From Halopelagius longus (lineage in GTDB: Archaea; Halobacteriota; Halobacteria; Halobacteriales; Haloferacaceae), in assembly GCF_900100875.1 (NCBI RefSeq), contig NZ_FNKQ01000004.1, positions 124,001-188,000 of the forward strand: a stretch of 64,000 nt of DNA. Direction: 5' to 3'. The notes under the pieces are model-generated. The model ran no database searches. It saw only the letters and a program-made list of their open reading frames with translations, and was not told where the DNA came from. Both the position numbers and the translations under genes were made by a program. Shown here piece by piece: positions 1-9,153 of this stretch; the first letter of the stretch is position 1; each line of letters opens with the position of its first letter.

Positions 1-156
1 ACGGTCTCGTTTCCCCTACTGTCGTAGGACGGATAAACAGAATAGTAGAGTTATTTTGTCGAATCGCTATTCGAACCGGCTAGTTTATGGCGTTCCGTCC
101 TGTACTAGCCGCTGTCGAAGCCGGCCACCACACCGGCGACGCACACGCTTACAACC

Positions 157-741
157 ATGTCCACGCAAACACTCATCGTCGGCGGTGGTCACGTCGGCCG
201 CTTGCTCGCCCGACGGATGGACGAACGCCGCGAGGCGGTCCACTTCGTCGACGACAGCGAGACTGCGGTTCGACGCGCACGGGAGAACGGAGTACCGGCA
301 CGGGAAGCGACGCTGACCAGTCCGCGGTCGTTGGACGACGTGGGTGCCGGCGACGCGGAGACGGCTATCGCGGTGTCGTTGGAGGACAGCGTCAACCTGC
401 TCGTCGCGCAACTACTGCGCTGTCGGTTCGACGTTCCGCGAATCGTCGTCCTCGTCAACGACCCGCGGAACCACGACGCCTTCGACGGACTCGGAGTCGA
501 ATCAGTCTGTGCGGCGACGGCCGTCACCACGGCCATGCTCGAGACGACGTTCGACCTCGATTCGGCGTCGGACGGTTCGTCCGTCGAACTCAACGCCGAC
601 GACGGGTCCGAGTCGGAGTCCGACCGGCGTCCCGCGCGGCCGTTCGACTTCGGGAGTCGCCTCCGTTCGAAGACGCTCGCTACCGGCCGGTTCGCGGAGT
701 CGGCCCGAAACCGAATCGCTCGCGGGAGGAGGTCGAACTAA
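157..741 (+). CDS. TrkA-N (RCK-type) NAD-binding protein
   Basis: This 194-residue protein opens with a Rossmann nucleotide-binding fold: the glycine-rich loop GGGHVG is at residues 9-14 and the acidic VDD follows the second strand. The fold runs to about residue 130 and matches the TrkA-N domain that gates cation or amino-acid carriers from the cytoplasm. The rest is a polar, basic tail without the usual TrkA-C domain. Its stop codon overlaps the start of the downstream permease by one base (TAATG), so the two are co-translated and the protein is probably the regulatory subunit of that carrier. The nucleotide bound cannot be told from sequence. Confidence 0.85.
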   Translation: MSTQTLIVGGGHVGRLLARRMDERREAVHFVDDSETAVRRARENGVPAREATLTSPRSLDDVGAGDAETAIAVSLEDSVNLLVAQLLRCRFDVPRIVVLVNDPRNHDAFDGLGVESVCAATAVTTAMLETTFDLDSASDGSSVELNADDGSESESDRRPARPFDFGSRLRSKTLATGRFAESARNRIARGRRSN

Positions 742-2939
742 TGCAGAAGGCGTTAGAACGCGACCTCGGCCTGTTCTCCGTTCTCGCCATCAGTATCGGC
801 GCGATGGTCGGGAGCGGCATCTTCATTCTTCCCGCTCTCGCCGTCAAAATCGCCGGCCCCGCCGTCATCCTCGCGTACGTTATCGCCGGCCTCCTCGTGT
901 TGCCCGCGGCGTTGTCGAAGTCCGAGATGGCGACGGCGATGCCCGAAGCGGGCGGGACGTACCTGTACATCGAACGCGGGATGGGCCCGCTTCTCGGAAC
1001 GGTCGCCGGACTCGGGACGTGGTTCTCCCTCTCCTTTAAGGGCGCACTCGCCCTGGTCGGCGGCGTCCCGTACCTCCTGTTGCTGTTCGACGTCCCCCAG
1101 AGCGTCGTCACGCCCGTCGCTCTCGTACTCGCGGCGCTTCTCGTTCTCGTGAACCTGTTCGGCGCGAAGCAGACCGGCCGTCTCCAAGTCGGCATCGTCG
1201 CGATAATGCTCGCGGCACTCGTGTGGTTCGCCGTCGGCGGGACGCCGAGCGTCCAACAGACGAACTACAGCCCGTTCTTCACCGGCGGCGTCGGCGGTCT
1301 CTTGGCGGCGACCGGACTTGTGTTCGTCTCCTACGCGGGCGTGACGAAGATAGCGAGCGTCGCCGAAGAAGTCGAAGACCCCGACCGGAACATCCCCCTC
1401 GGCATCGTCGGTTCGCTCGCGTTCACGACGCTCCTCTACACGCTCATCGTCGCGGTGATGGTCGGCGTCACCGACCCCGGAACCATCGCCGACACCTCGA
1501 CGCCGATGGCCGTCGCCGCGGAGGCGACACTCGGCACCGCGGGCGTCGTCGCCATCGTGGTGGCCGCCATCTTAGCGCTCGTCAGCACCGCGAACGCGGG
1601 TATCCTCTCGTCGTCGCGGTACCCCTTCGCGATGGCTCGCGACAACCTCGTCCCCTCCTCACTGTCGGTCGTCAGCGACCGGTTCGGAACGCCGAGCACG
1701 TCTATAACGGTCACGGGGGTCGTCCTGTTACTGCTCATCGCGTTCGTCCCAATCCTCGACATCGCCAAACTCGCAAGCGCCTTCCAGATTCTGGTGTTCG
1801 TCCTCATCAACTTCGCTATCGTGGCGTTCCGCGAGGGTAACGTCGAGTACGAACCGTCGTTCGAGTCGCCGCTCTACCCGTGGACGCAGGCGTTCGGCAT
1901 CGTCGGCGGCGTGGTCCTCCTGACGCAGATGGGGACCGTCCCGTTCGTCGGCGCTGTCGTGATGACCGCCGCCGGTATCGTCTGGTACTACGTGTACGCG
2001 CGCCCGCGAGTGGACCGCGAGGGCGCGGCGATAGACGCCGTCCGCCGACAGATCGGTCAGAACGCGGTCGAACGGACGCGCGACACCATCGAGGAGTGGA
2101 CCAGCGGCTACCGCGTCCTCGTGGCGCTTCCCGACGATGTCTCGAAGGACAGAGAGCGGTCGTTCGTCCGCGTGGCGGCCGACCTCGCGCGTCCCCTCGA
2201 CGGCCGCGTGACGGTCGTCCGCTTCCAGGAGGTCCCCGACCAAGTCCCCTTGGCGCACGCCTCGGAGGTGGAGTCGCCCGCCGACCTCCAGTTCGAGCGA
2301 CAGACGGACGAACTCGACGAGGAGTTCGACGTGCCGGTCGATAGCGGCACCATCGTCAGCCACGACACGAAACACGCCGTCGTCAACTACGCCGACCACG
2401 AGGAGGCCGACATGCTCCTGATGGAGCACGACCCCGGCGCGTCGGGTCTCCGCGGCCGCCTCTTCGGCAACGACACCGACTGGGTCATGCGACACGCGCC
2501 CTGCGACGTGACGCTCCTCGACGACCGCGGCCTCGACGAGATAGAGACGGTCGGCGTCCTCACGGACGAGGGTCCCTACGACCCCACCAAGGTCGCCGTC
2601 GCGGACGCCCTCGCGTCCGAGGCGGGGGCCACGGTCGCGCTGAACCACGCGGTGGACGTGGAGTCCCGCCCGACGCGGGCGCGGACGATACGCGAGTACC
2701 ACGAAGAGATCGGGCAACTGTGCTCTGCGCCGGTTCGGACGGGACTGCCGTTCGCCGACGGCGGCAGTTCCGACGAACCGCCGCACGACGACGACGTGTT
2801 GGTCGTCGGCGTCGGAAGCTCCGACCAGACGCAGTCGCGCATCGTCGACGAGTGGGGCTGTTCGGTGTTGATGGTTCACGGGCAGGACGCACGGCGGCGC
2901 GGCCGCCTCGCCCGCCTCGCCGACCGCTGGCTCTTCTGA
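741..2939 (+). CDS. APC-family amino acid permease with C-terminal Usp domains
   Basis: The 732-residue product has about twelve membrane segments in residues 1-430. They begin with ALERDLGLFSVLAISIGAMV followed by GSGIFILPA, the substrate-binding glycine motif of the amino acid-polyamine-organocation family. Residues 440-732 are soluble and contain two Usp-like alpha/beta domains. Haloarchaea commonly carry such permease-Usp fusions. The ATG at 741 was chosen because the open frame upstream of it (from 87) is only the shadow of the TrkA-N gene. A Lrp-type regulator lies 75 bp downstream on the same strand, consistent with amino-acid transport. The substrate is unknown. Confidence 0.9.
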   Translation: MQKALERDLGLFSVLAISIGAMVGSGIFILPALAVKIAGPAVILAYVIAGLLVLPAALSKSEMATAMPEAGGTYLYIERGMGPLLGTVAGLGTWFSLSFKGALALVGGVPYLLLLFDVPQSVVTPVALVLAALLVLVNLFGAKQTGRLQVGIVAIMLAALVWFAVGGTPSVQQTNYSPFFTGGVGGLLAATGLVFVSYAGVTKIASVAEEVEDPDRNIPLGIVGSLAFTTLLYTLIVAVMVGVTDPGTIADTSTPMAVAAEATLGTAGVVAIVVAAILALVSTANAGILSSSRYPFAMARDNLVPSSLSVVSDRFGTPSTSITVTGVVLLLLIAFVPILDIAKLASAFQILVFVLINFAIVAFREGNVEYEPSFESPLYPWTQAFGIVGGVVLLTQMGTVPFVGAVVMTAAGIVWYYVYARPRVDREGAAIDAVRRQIGQNAVERTRDTIEEWTSGYRVLVALPDDVSKDRERSFVRVAADLARPLDGRVTVVRFQEVPDQVPLAHASEVESPADLQFERQTDELDEEFDVPVDSGTIVSHDTKHAVVNYADHEEADMLLMEHDPGASGLRGRLFGNDTDWVMRHAPCDVTLLDDRGLDEIETVGVLTDEGPYDPTKVAVADALASEAGATVALNHAVDVESRPTRARTIREYHEEIGQLCSAPVRTGLPFADGGSSDEPPHDDDVLVVGVGSSDQTQSRIVDEWGCSVLMVHGQDARRRGRLARLADRWLF

Positions 2940-3014
2940 GCCGCCTCGAACCGCTCGGCTCACCCCCTCTGACGGAGCAAAACACATATCGGCCTCTCGC
3001 CCGGTCATCGTAGC

Positions 3015-3494
3015 ATGGCGTCGACATCGATTGACGACCTCGACCGATACATCATCTACGCGCTCCAACAGGACGCGCGACACACGTCGGGGGGAGACAT
3101 CGCGAAGGAACGCGGCGTCTCCGCGAGCACCGTCCGCAACCGAATCAGCAAGCTCGAATCCAACGGCATCATCCGCGGGAGCCACCTCGACGTCGATTAC
3201 GAGGCGATGGGCTATCAACTGTACACCATCATCTTCTGTACCGCACCCATCCCCGACCGAGAGAAACTCGCGAAACAGGCGCTCGACGTGGACGGCGTCG
3301 TCTCCGTCCGGGAGATAATGACCGGCGACGAGAACGTTCACATCACCGCCGTGGGACGCGACAGCGACGACCTGAGCCGAATCGGACGGGAGCTCAGCGC
3401 GCTCGGGTTCGAGATAGCCGAAGAGGAGATCATCCGCAACGAGTACACCTGCGCTTACAGCCCGTTCGGGCGCGACGTCGAGGACTCCGACTGA
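3015..3494 (+). CDS. Lrp/AsnC family transcriptional regulator
   Basis: A 159-residue regulator. Residues 5-60 form the AsnC-type helix-turn-helix, with the recognition region GVSASTVRNRISKLESNGII. The remainder is the RAM-like effector domain, ending in a short acidic tail. Lrp/AsnC proteins usually sense amino acids, and this gene sits directly behind an amino-acid permease on the same strand, so control of that permease is a reasonable inference. The upstream stretch AAAACACATAT (around 2980) could serve as its TATA region. No cognate operator was identified. Confidence 0.85.
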   Translation: MASTSIDDLDRYIIYALQQDARHTSGGDIAKERGVSASTVRNRISKLESNGIIRGSHLDVDYEAMGYQLYTIIFCTAPIPDREKLAKQALDVDGVVSVREIMTGDENVHITAVGRDSDDLSRIGRELSALGFEIAEEEIIRNEYTCAYSPFGRDVEDSD

Positions 3495-3507
3495 CGCTTC
3501 GGGACGC

Positions 3508-3963
3508 TCACGCCGTGCGCGTCGGTAACTCGGCGAAGCGGAACCAGAACTCCTCTAAGGCGCGCGCGAGTTCGACGAACTCCTCGGGTTCGACCGGCTT
3601 CACCAGATAGGCGTTCGCCTGCAGTTCGTAGAACTTCGTGATGTCTTCCTTCGTCTGCGAACTCGTCAGGACGATGACCGGAATCCGCGAGAGGTCCGTA
3701 TCGTCCTGTATCTCTTCGAGGACCTCTTCGCCGGCCTTCCGCGGGAGGTTGAGGTCGAGGAGGATTATGTCCGGCCGCGGCGCGTCGGCGTACCCCTCGC
3801 GTCGGTAGAGGAAATCGAGCGCTTCGACGCCGTCGGAGGCGACGTGGAGCGTCGTCTCGACTTCTCCCTCCCTGAACGCCTCTTTCGTCAACCGTACGTC
3901 GCCGGGGTTGTCCTCGATGAGGAGGATCTCTATCGGGCCTCGGCCGTCGGTTTCGTCACTCAT
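3508..3963 (-). CDS. Response regulator receiver protein (Rcp1 type)
   Basis: A single-domain 151-residue CheY-like receiver. The acidic pair is E17-D18, the phospho-acceptor is D70 in LLDLNLP, the Ser/Thr motif is LTSS, and the conserved Lys lies in YLVKPV. There is no output domain, so it must act on a partner protein. Such receivers pair with PAS-rich histidine kinases in haloarchaea. The ATG at 3963 overlaps the 3' end of the kinase gene by 8 bases, so the pair is translationally coupled. A longer open frame to 4056 lies entirely within kinase coding sequence and was rejected. Confidence 0.92.
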   Translation of the reverse strand: MSDETDGRGPIEILLIEDNPGDVRLTKEAFREGEVETTLHVASDGVEALDFLYRREGYADAPRPDIILLDLNLPRKAGEEVLEEIQDDTDLSRIPVIVLTSSQTKEDITKFYELQANAYLVKPVEPEEFVELARALEEFWFRFAELPTRTA

Positions 3964-6013
3964 TGGTTGAAGGTAGCGTAAAGGAGAACGTCGAGCCCTC
4001 GCCGGGCGCGGAATCGAGCGATATCTCGCCGCCGTGGCGTTCGACGATGCGTTCACAGAGCGCCAGTCCGATGCCGGTACCGTCGTACTCCTCGCGGGTG
4101 TGGAGCCGTTGGAACACCTCGAACACCCGGTCTTCGTCCTCGGAGTCGATGCCGATGCCCTCGTCCGTGACCGAGATTTCCCACCGCTCGCCGCTGCGTT
4201 CGGCGGCGACGTGCACGCGCGGCGGTTCGTCGCCCGAGTACTCGATTGCGTTCTCCAGCAGGTTCTGGAACACCTGCCGGAGTTGGCTGTCGTCGCCCTT
4301 GACCGTCGGAAGCGTCTCCGCCGTGACTACGGCGTCGCTCTCCGTTATCGCCCGTTCGAGGTCGTTGCGAACCTCGTCGAGCACGTCGTTCAAATCGACC
4401 GGTTCGAGCGGTTCGCCGCGCGTCTCCACGCGCGAGTACTTGAGCAGGCTGCGAATCATGTCGCGCATGCGGTCGGCCCCGTCGACGGCGAACTCGAGGA
4501 ACTCCCGTCCTTCCTCGTCCAGTTCGTCGCCGTAGCGGTTCTCGATCAGTCGGAGGTAGCTCGAAACCATCCGCAGGGGCTCTTGGAGGTCGTGCGAGGA
4601 GGCGTAGGCGAACTGCTCTAAGCGCTCGTTGGACTCCTCCAGTTTCCGCTGGTACTCCTTGCGCTCGGTGATGTCGTGGATGTATATCGACAGTCCGGAC
4701 TTCGACGGGTAGACGTTGTACTCCAGCCACGCTTCGAGTCGCTCGTCGTACAGTTCGAAGTTGACGGGCGCTTGCGTCTCCATCGCCTCGCAGAACTCCT
4801 CCCAGAGGCGGCCGTCGGACCGTTCGGGGAACTCCTCCCAGAACGACCGTCCGACGAACCCGGACTGAGAGAGGCCGAACAGCTCCGCGGCGCGTTCGTT
4901 GAGGTGCGTGAACCGCCACTCGTCGTCGAGGGCGAAGAACGCGTCGGAGATTCGACCGAGGATTTCGCTCAGTTCGGTTTCGAGCTCCGACTTCCGCTCT
5001 TCGAGTTGCCGTTCGCGCTCTTTCTGCGCCGTGATGTCCTCGATGGCGACGACGACTCCGTTGTCGTCGCCGACCATGCCTTCGAGGGGAACCACGTTTA
5101 TCGAGAGCCAGCGACGGTCGCCCTCCGTCCAGTCGGACCGACAGTGGAAATCGTACACGGGCTGGCCGGTGTCTATGACCCGCGTCCACGGTCGCTCGTC
5201 GTTCGGAACGAGGTTCCCCGCGCCGTCGTAGAGGTTCTTCGATTCGATGGAACTGCCCTCCACGGAGGGTTGGTCGGCGCCGAGGAGGTCGAGCGCTTGC
5301 TGGTTGGCCCGCACGAACTCCCTGTTGGAGTCGAGTACGCAGATGCTGACCGGCGCGGTTTCGAGTATCTGCTCGGTCAGGTCACGCTCTCTGCGGAGTT
5401 GGAGTTCGAACTCCCGTTGCTCGGTCATGTCGCGGGTCACTTTCGTGAACCCTTGGAGCGTACTGTCGACGTCCCGGATGGCGGTGATGACGACGTTCGC
5501 CCAGAACCGCGTGCCGTCCTGTCGAACCCGCCAGCCCTCGTCTTCGATGTGACCCTCTCTCGCGGCGGCGTCGAGGTTCGTCTCCGGGACTCCGGATTCG
5601 GTGTCCTCCTCCGTGTAGAACGTCGAAAAGTGCCGACCGACTATCTCGTCTTCGGAGTACCCCTTGATGCGTCTGGCTCCCTCGTTCCAACTGGCGACGG
5701 TTCCGTCGGGGTTGAGCATGAAAATCGCGTAGTCTTTGACCGCCCTCACGAACGCGCCGAACTCCCGCAGTTCGGACTGCTGGTCGTCCGACTCCGCCTC
5801 GTCCGGCGGTCGCCACCAGATGCGGGTTCCGTCGACGACCTCTTTGGTCCGTACCTCGCCGCGGTCGGCGGACGTCTCTAACGCCCGTTCCGCGGACCGT
5901 TCCGGACACTTCAGTCGCTCCGCGACTTCGGACGTCGTGTACGGTTCGTCGGCGTTCGAGAACAGGCGCTCTACGTCGCCTCGTGTGACGTCCGACGTCG
6001 AGCCCGAGTTCAT
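3956..6013 (-). CDS. PAS-domain sensor histidine kinase with N-terminal winged helix
   Basis: A 685-residue soluble kinase. Residues 10-68 look like a winged-helix DNA-binding unit (TTSEVAERLKCPERSAERAL, then a wing ending RIWWRP). Three PAS domains follow at about 88-200, 212-330 and 345-452. The HisKA dimerisation helix carries the phosphorylated H474 in ASSHDLQEP. The HATPase domain at 575-685 shows the N box NLLENAIEYS, DEGIGI and GTGIGLAL. No membrane segments are present, so it senses a cytoplasmic signal such as redox state or light. ATG 6013 was preferred over an ATG 58 codons upstream because that extension is low-complexity. Confidence 0.88.
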   Translation of the reverse strand: MNSGSTSDVTRGDVERLFSNADEPYTTSEVAERLKCPERSAERALETSADRGEVRTKEVVDGTRIWWRPPDEAESDDQQSELREFGAFVRAVKDYAIFMLNPDGTVASWNEGARRIKGYSEDEIVGRHFSTFYTEEDTESGVPETNLDAAAREGHIEDEGWRVRQDGTRFWANVVITAIRDVDSTLQGFTKVTRDMTEQREFELQLRRERDLTEQILETAPVSICVLDSNREFVRANQQALDLLGADQPSVEGSSIESKNLYDGAGNLVPNDERPWTRVIDTGQPVYDFHCRSDWTEGDRRWLSINVVPLEGMVGDDNGVVVAIEDITAQKERERQLEERKSELETELSEILGRISDAFFALDDEWRFTHLNERAAELFGLSQSGFVGRSFWEEFPERSDGRLWEEFCEAMETQAPVNFELYDERLEAWLEYNVYPSKSGLSIYIHDITERKEYQRKLEESNERLEQFAYASSHDLQEPLRMVSSYLRLIENRYGDELDEEGREFLEFAVDGADRMRDMIRSLLKYSRVETRGEPLEPVDLNDVLDEVRNDLERAITESDAVVTAETLPTVKGDDSQLRQVFQNLLENAIEYSGDEPPRVHVAAERSGERWEISVTDEGIGIDSEDEDRVFEVFQRLHTREEYDGTGIGLALCERIVERHGGEISLDSAPGEGSTFSFTLPSTNE

Positions 6014-6176
6014 CGTGTGACCGTTGTCGCTGGAGAGAACCCCGTTCGCGGTTGGGTTCGGCGTCTGTACTGCTGTTCTACGATTACCGTTCGCGATATG
6101 GGAGGGGTGTTCATCTGTTTGCTCACGTTCCTCTGTGCCACTTCGTTCGGAGGTAGTCCCCCGGCCTGCGGTTCGA

Positions 6177-6347
6177 TTACCCTTCATCCAGAGGGTCGAA
6201 CTCGGCGCTTCCGCACTCGCAGGCTCCGCTGGTTCCGACGACTCGAAAGCTCCCTGCGGTCGTCCGCTGGACAGGGTAGATGGCCCCGCACTCGGTGCAC
6301 CGTCCGAGCGTTTCGGGGTCGCCGCCCGAGGTGGGCCGCTCCGTCAT
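6177..6347 (-). CDS. Small zinc-ribbon protein (56 aa)
   Basis: This short frame encodes 56 residues beginning MTERPTSGGDPETLG. It has two cysteine pairs, CTEC at residues 17-20 and CEC at about 43-45, spaced as in small CPxCG-type zinc ribbons that are abundant in haloarchaea. It starts 10 bases after the stop of the upstream HTH gene, so both are likely on one transcript. Function is unknown; such micro-proteins often act as regulators or adaptors. The regular codon use and the paired cysteines argue that it is real. Confidence 0.65.
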   Translation of the reverse strand: MTERPTSGGDPETLGRCTECGAIYPVQRTTAGSFRVVGTSGACECGSAEFDPLDEG

Positions 6348-6357
6348 TCAGCCGCAC

Positions 6358-6714
6358 TCAGTTCATCCGCGCCGACCGTACCGACTCTATCAGCCGTCGC
6401 GCGGTCGCCATCTCCGGTCCCGGTGCGGCCCGGTTCTCCTCGGCGTCGTACTCGACGATTCCGGCCTCGTCGAGCTTCGGCAGGTGGTGGTGGTGGAGTT
6501 TGACCTCCATCCGTTCGACGGCTTGCTCGGGCAACGCGTCCAACGGAACGCCTCTCTCTTCGGCCGCGGTCCACCCCGCGAGGAGGTGGACGTGGTGCGA
6601 GCGGTTCTCCTCTGCGAGTATCTCGACGATGGCCCGTCGCTGGTCGTTCGCCAAGAGGGCGAGCTGTTCGTCGAGGTCTTCGGACGGGAGGGTTCTGTTT
6701 TCTGTGACTGCCAT
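6358..6714 (-). CDS. DUF7344-type winged-helix regulator
   Basis: A 118-residue haloarchaeal HTH protein. Residues 15-90 carry the helix-turn-helix (LALLANDQRRAIVEILAEEN, then helices leading to VKLHHHHLPKLDEAGIVEYD), the arrangement of the DUF7344/ArsR-like group. The ATG at 6714 is preferred because the upstream extension to 6807 reads as arginine-rich noise and overlaps a promoter-like AT stretch (AAAAGTAGTATACC around 6750). It is followed closely by the small zinc-ribbon gene. Targets are unknown. Confidence 0.8.
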   Translation of the reverse strand: MAVTENRTLPSEDLDEQLALLANDQRRAIVEILAEENRSHHVHLLAGWTAAEERGVPLDALPEQAVERMEVKLHHHHLPKLDEAGIVEYDAEENRAAPGPEMATARRLIESVRSARMN

Positions 6715-6913
6715 CGGACTCTCTGTTTCAAGACGAGTTCTCCTATCCGCAAAAGTAGTATACCTAAAGTGGTAGGCACGGGCTACGGGCGGCGGTCGAG
6801 AGGCCACTGACGTACGTTAGCGGATCTCTCGCTCCGTCTCCGTCGACTTCCGGTCGAATCGGCCTTCCGCCGGGTCACCTTCGGCGCTGGTTGTCGAAAC
6901 CAGAGAGCGCACC

Positions 6914-6925
6914 CGAACGTGTTCG
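6914..6925 (+). promoter_or_regulatory. Denitrification-type palindrome before halocyanin
   Basis: Perfect palindromic arms CGAAC-GT-GTTCG, extended to CCGAACGTGTTCGG. Its centre is 46.5 bp upstream of the halocyanin ATG at 6966, and no clear TATA box lies between. The same motif recurs before other denitrification-type genes in this window, so it is probably an activator site. Confidence 0.75.
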
Positions 6926-6965
6926 GCGCAAACGACTGTGACGTACCGCCGGAACTACCGACTGT

Positions 6966-7508
6966 ATGATGGACTCACACTCGACTCGACGCACGTTCGC
7001 CGCGGCCCTCGGGACGTTCGCCGTCGGCGCACTCGCGGGATGTACCGGAAGCGGTGCCGAAGGGGACCAATCGGGCGGCGACGGCGGCGAATCGACGCCC
7101 ACAGAGACGGAGACGCGGACGGCGACGGACGCCGAGAGTTCGGCGTCCGGCGGCGGCGGAGCGTCGCTCGACGGGTGGTTCGAGGGCGTGAGCAACTACG
7201 ACGGCGTGGTCGATAAGACGGGCACCTCGGAGGTGACCGTCGCCGTCGGCGCCAGCGGAAACAACGGCAACTACGCGTTCGACCCCGCGGCCGTCCGCGT
7301 GGACGCGGGAACGACCGTCGTCTGGGAGTGGACGGGGAAGGGGGCGAGCCACAACGTCTCCGCGGAGGACGGCACGTTCGAGAGCGAGATGACAGACGAG
7401 GAGGGCCACACGTTCGAGCACACGTTCGAGGAGGGGGGCACGCACAAGTACGTCTGTACGCCCCACAAGGCGATGGGCATGAAGGGCGCAGTCGTCGTCA
7501 CCGAATAA
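6966..7508 (+). CDS. Halocyanin (blue copper lipoprotein)
   Basis: A 180-residue type 1 copper protein. The N-terminus has a Tat-like twin arginine (STRRTFAAALG) and the lipobox LAGC with C26, so it is lipid-anchored on the outer face of the membrane. A Ser/Thr/Gly-rich linker leads to the cupredoxin domain (residues 65-180). The copper ligands are His in SHNVSAED and the C, H and M of YVCTPHKAMGMKG. Halocyanins carry electrons to periplasmic-side reductases; the palindrome upstream ties it to the nirK/norB genes. An in-frame second ATG lies one codon later. Its cupredoxin domain is nearly identical to the second domain of the twin halocyanin at 19810. Confidence 0.92.
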   Translation: MMDSHSTRRTFAAALGTFAVGALAGCTGSGAEGDQSGGDGGESTPTETETRTATDAESSASGGGGASLDGWFEGVSNYDGVVDKTGTSEVTVAVGASGNNGNYAFDPAAVRVDAGTTVVWEWTGKGASHNVSAEDGTFESEMTDEEGHTFEHTFEEGGTHKYVCTPHKAMGMKGAVVVTE

Positions 7509-7520
7509 CGTCGGTGAGCA

Positions 7521-7537
7521 GCCGAGTTTCACTCGGC
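7521..7537 (+). terminator. Possible 3' hairpin after halocyanin
   Basis: Perfect 6-bp stem GCCGAG/CTCGGC around the loop TTTCA, beginning 12 bp after the halocyanin stop. There is no strong T-run behind it, so a role in termination or RNA stability is only tentative. Confidence 0.3.
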
Positions 7538-7685
7538 GACGCCGAGCGACGACTGCCGACGCCGCTCTCTTTTCCGGAGGATGCGCCGCGTCGCACGCGG
7601 CGGTCGCGTCCGGGTGACGCGGGACGTTCCCGGCGTCGCCGCTACCCTTTCGTCGCTCCGGCCCCGTGACCGACAGGAGCGAACG

Positions 7686-8279
7686 ATGAGCGTCACAGTC
7701 CACCTCGACGAGAACGAGAGCGTTCGGCTGACCGACGAAGTCGTCGAGACTCGCCCGCCGGACCGAATCGCGTTCGCGGTCGAAGGAACGATAACGATGA
7801 CCGAAGACCTACTGGGATCCTTCGCGGGAGCGACGCTGAATCCCGTCCGAATCGACGTCTCCGGCGACGGGTCCCCCGCCGTCGCGATCGACCTCGCGGC
7901 GGAGTCGTCGCTCCGACTGGAAACCGTCGACGTCGGCGTGGAGACGCCGGACGCGGACGACCTCTCACCGGGGTTAGATTCGCTTTCCCCGGGCGGAGAC
8001 GACGACTCGGAGACGACGGGTTCCCGCCCCGGCGCGATAGCGTTCACCGTCGAGGGGGCGATTCTGGACGTTCCGGCCGAGACGTTCGAATCGCTCCCCG
8101 GCGCGCCGCGGACCGTCGAGACGCTCACCTTCGCCGTCGAAGGCCCGGTTCGGACCGACGGCGGGCGGGACGACGTGCTCCTCGATTTCACCCTCCTCGG
8201 CTACGGCGTCGTCGTCTACCGGAACGGCGTCGTCGAAATCGGAACCGGCGGGACGTTGACGGACGTGGGCCTCCCCTGA
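7686..8279 (+). CDS. Conserved hypothetical haloarchaeal protein
   Basis: A 197-residue acidic soluble protein. It has an internal repeat-like pattern: RIAFAVEGTITMTEDLLGSF near residues 20-40 resembles AIAFTVEGAILDVPAETFES near 115-135, and TFAVEGPV follows near 150. No catalytic motif, signal peptide or membrane segment is visible. ATG 7686 is preferred over an upstream frame start at 7581, whose product is arginine-rich. It lies downstream of the halocyanin but is separated by 177 bp that contain a small hairpin. I do not recognise the family. Confidence 0.7.
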   Translation: MSVTVHLDENESVRLTDEVVETRPPDRIAFAVEGTITMTEDLLGSFAGATLNPVRIDVSGDGSPAVAIDLAAESSLRLETVDVGVETPDADDLSPGLDSLSPGGDDDSETTGSRPGAIAFTVEGAILDVPAETFESLPGAPRTVETLTFAVEGPVRTDGGRDDVLLDFTLLGYGVVVYRNGVVEIGTGGTLTDVGLP

Positions 8280-8314
8280 GCTATCCCAATCGGAGTACGG
8301 TTCGGACGATTCCG

Positions 8315-9085
8315 TCAGCACCGTCCCGCGGATTCTCGTACATCTCCGATCTCCACACCGTCCAATCGGTAGCCGAACGCCCGAAGCGTGTTCTCACCCG
8401 CTTCCGTAAGCGAAAGACGTTTCGAACGGCCGACGGTCTCGACGTCGATGTACCCCCGCCGGACTAACGGCTTAGTGATGTGACTGTCGAGAAGGCGATA
8501 CTCGCTTTTTGCGTTTGACGCGTCGTGGTCCGCGATAAACGGGAGTTCTTCTTCTCGTCCGTAGTCGATCACATCGCTCTTCCGAGCCTCGCCTTCCTCG
8601 TAGAGGTAGGCCAAGACCGCAACGTGTTGCGTATCCGGGCTGTCCATCGGGTAGGTCGGCAGTTCGGTGATGGTACGGATACCCTCGGCAACGTCGCCCT
8701 CCGTCTCGGCGGCATAGCGTTCAGCGCGGACGTAATAGGGCGTTGCACCCGTTGCCATACACGCTATCATCCCGCCGATGGCCGTGATCTTCGACCCCGA
8801 CGCGAGATTCACGTACACCTCGTTATCGTCCCCGAAGGCGGTCGCGACTTCGGCGATCGTTCCGATAGAACCGTAGAAGTCGAAGATGTCGCACGAGACC
8901 GATTCGTGAGGGATATTCCGCTCGGTGAGGCGATGGCGTACTGTCTCCGCGTACGATGGGTGATCCGTTCGGTCTTCGTACTGCAAGAGGACGACCCGAT
9001 CGGCTCGAAGGCGCTCCGCGGATAGTACGATGCGGTCGTTCTCGTACCCGACCGGCATCACATGTACGCGCTCTGCGACGTCCAT
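8315..9085 (-). CDS. DUF6293/HFX_2341-type regulator with CARF-like domain
   Basis: A 256-residue protein. The N-terminal half (to about 150) is a Rossmann-like domain with the signature VYVNLASGSKITAIGGMIA, reminiscent of the ligand loop of CARF domains. The C-terminal half has a winged helix (AVLAYLYEEGEARKSDVIDY, then SEYRLLDSHITKPLVRRGYI). This matches the haloarchaeal family annotated as HFX_2341 or DUF6293 regulators. It is divergent from a variant serine hydroxymethyltransferase, with only about 70-100 bp between the starts. ATG 9085 opens at MDVAERVHVMPVGYE; an ATG nine codons upstream is possible. GC is lower than in the flanks. Confidence 0.75.
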   Translation of the reverse strand: MDVAERVHVMPVGYENDRIVLSAERLRADRVVLLQYEDRTDHPSYAETVRHRLTERNIPHESVSCDIFDFYGSIGTIAEVATAFGDDNEVYVNLASGSKITAIGGMIACMATGATPYYVRAERYAAETEGDVAEGIRTITELPTYPMDSPDTQHVAVLAYLYEEGEARKSDVIDYGREEELPFIADHDASNAKSEYRLLDSHITKPLVRRGYIDVETVGRSKRLSLTEAGENTLRAFGYRLDGVEIGDVRESAGRC

Positions 9086-9153
9086 GGTCGATTCGATGAC
9101 CGCGTGGACCATAGTGACTGTGACGACAATGCCGACATAGTCTGATCTGTGTC

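Noticed and set aside
87..740. 218-codon upstream extension of the permease frame
   Set aside because: It overlaps the TrkA-N gene in another frame and reads as Arg-rich shadow sequence; the TAATG coupling fixes the start at 741.
1728..3341. 537-codon frame on the minus strand
   Set aside because: Antisense to the permease and Lrp genes; high-GC shadow without domain features.
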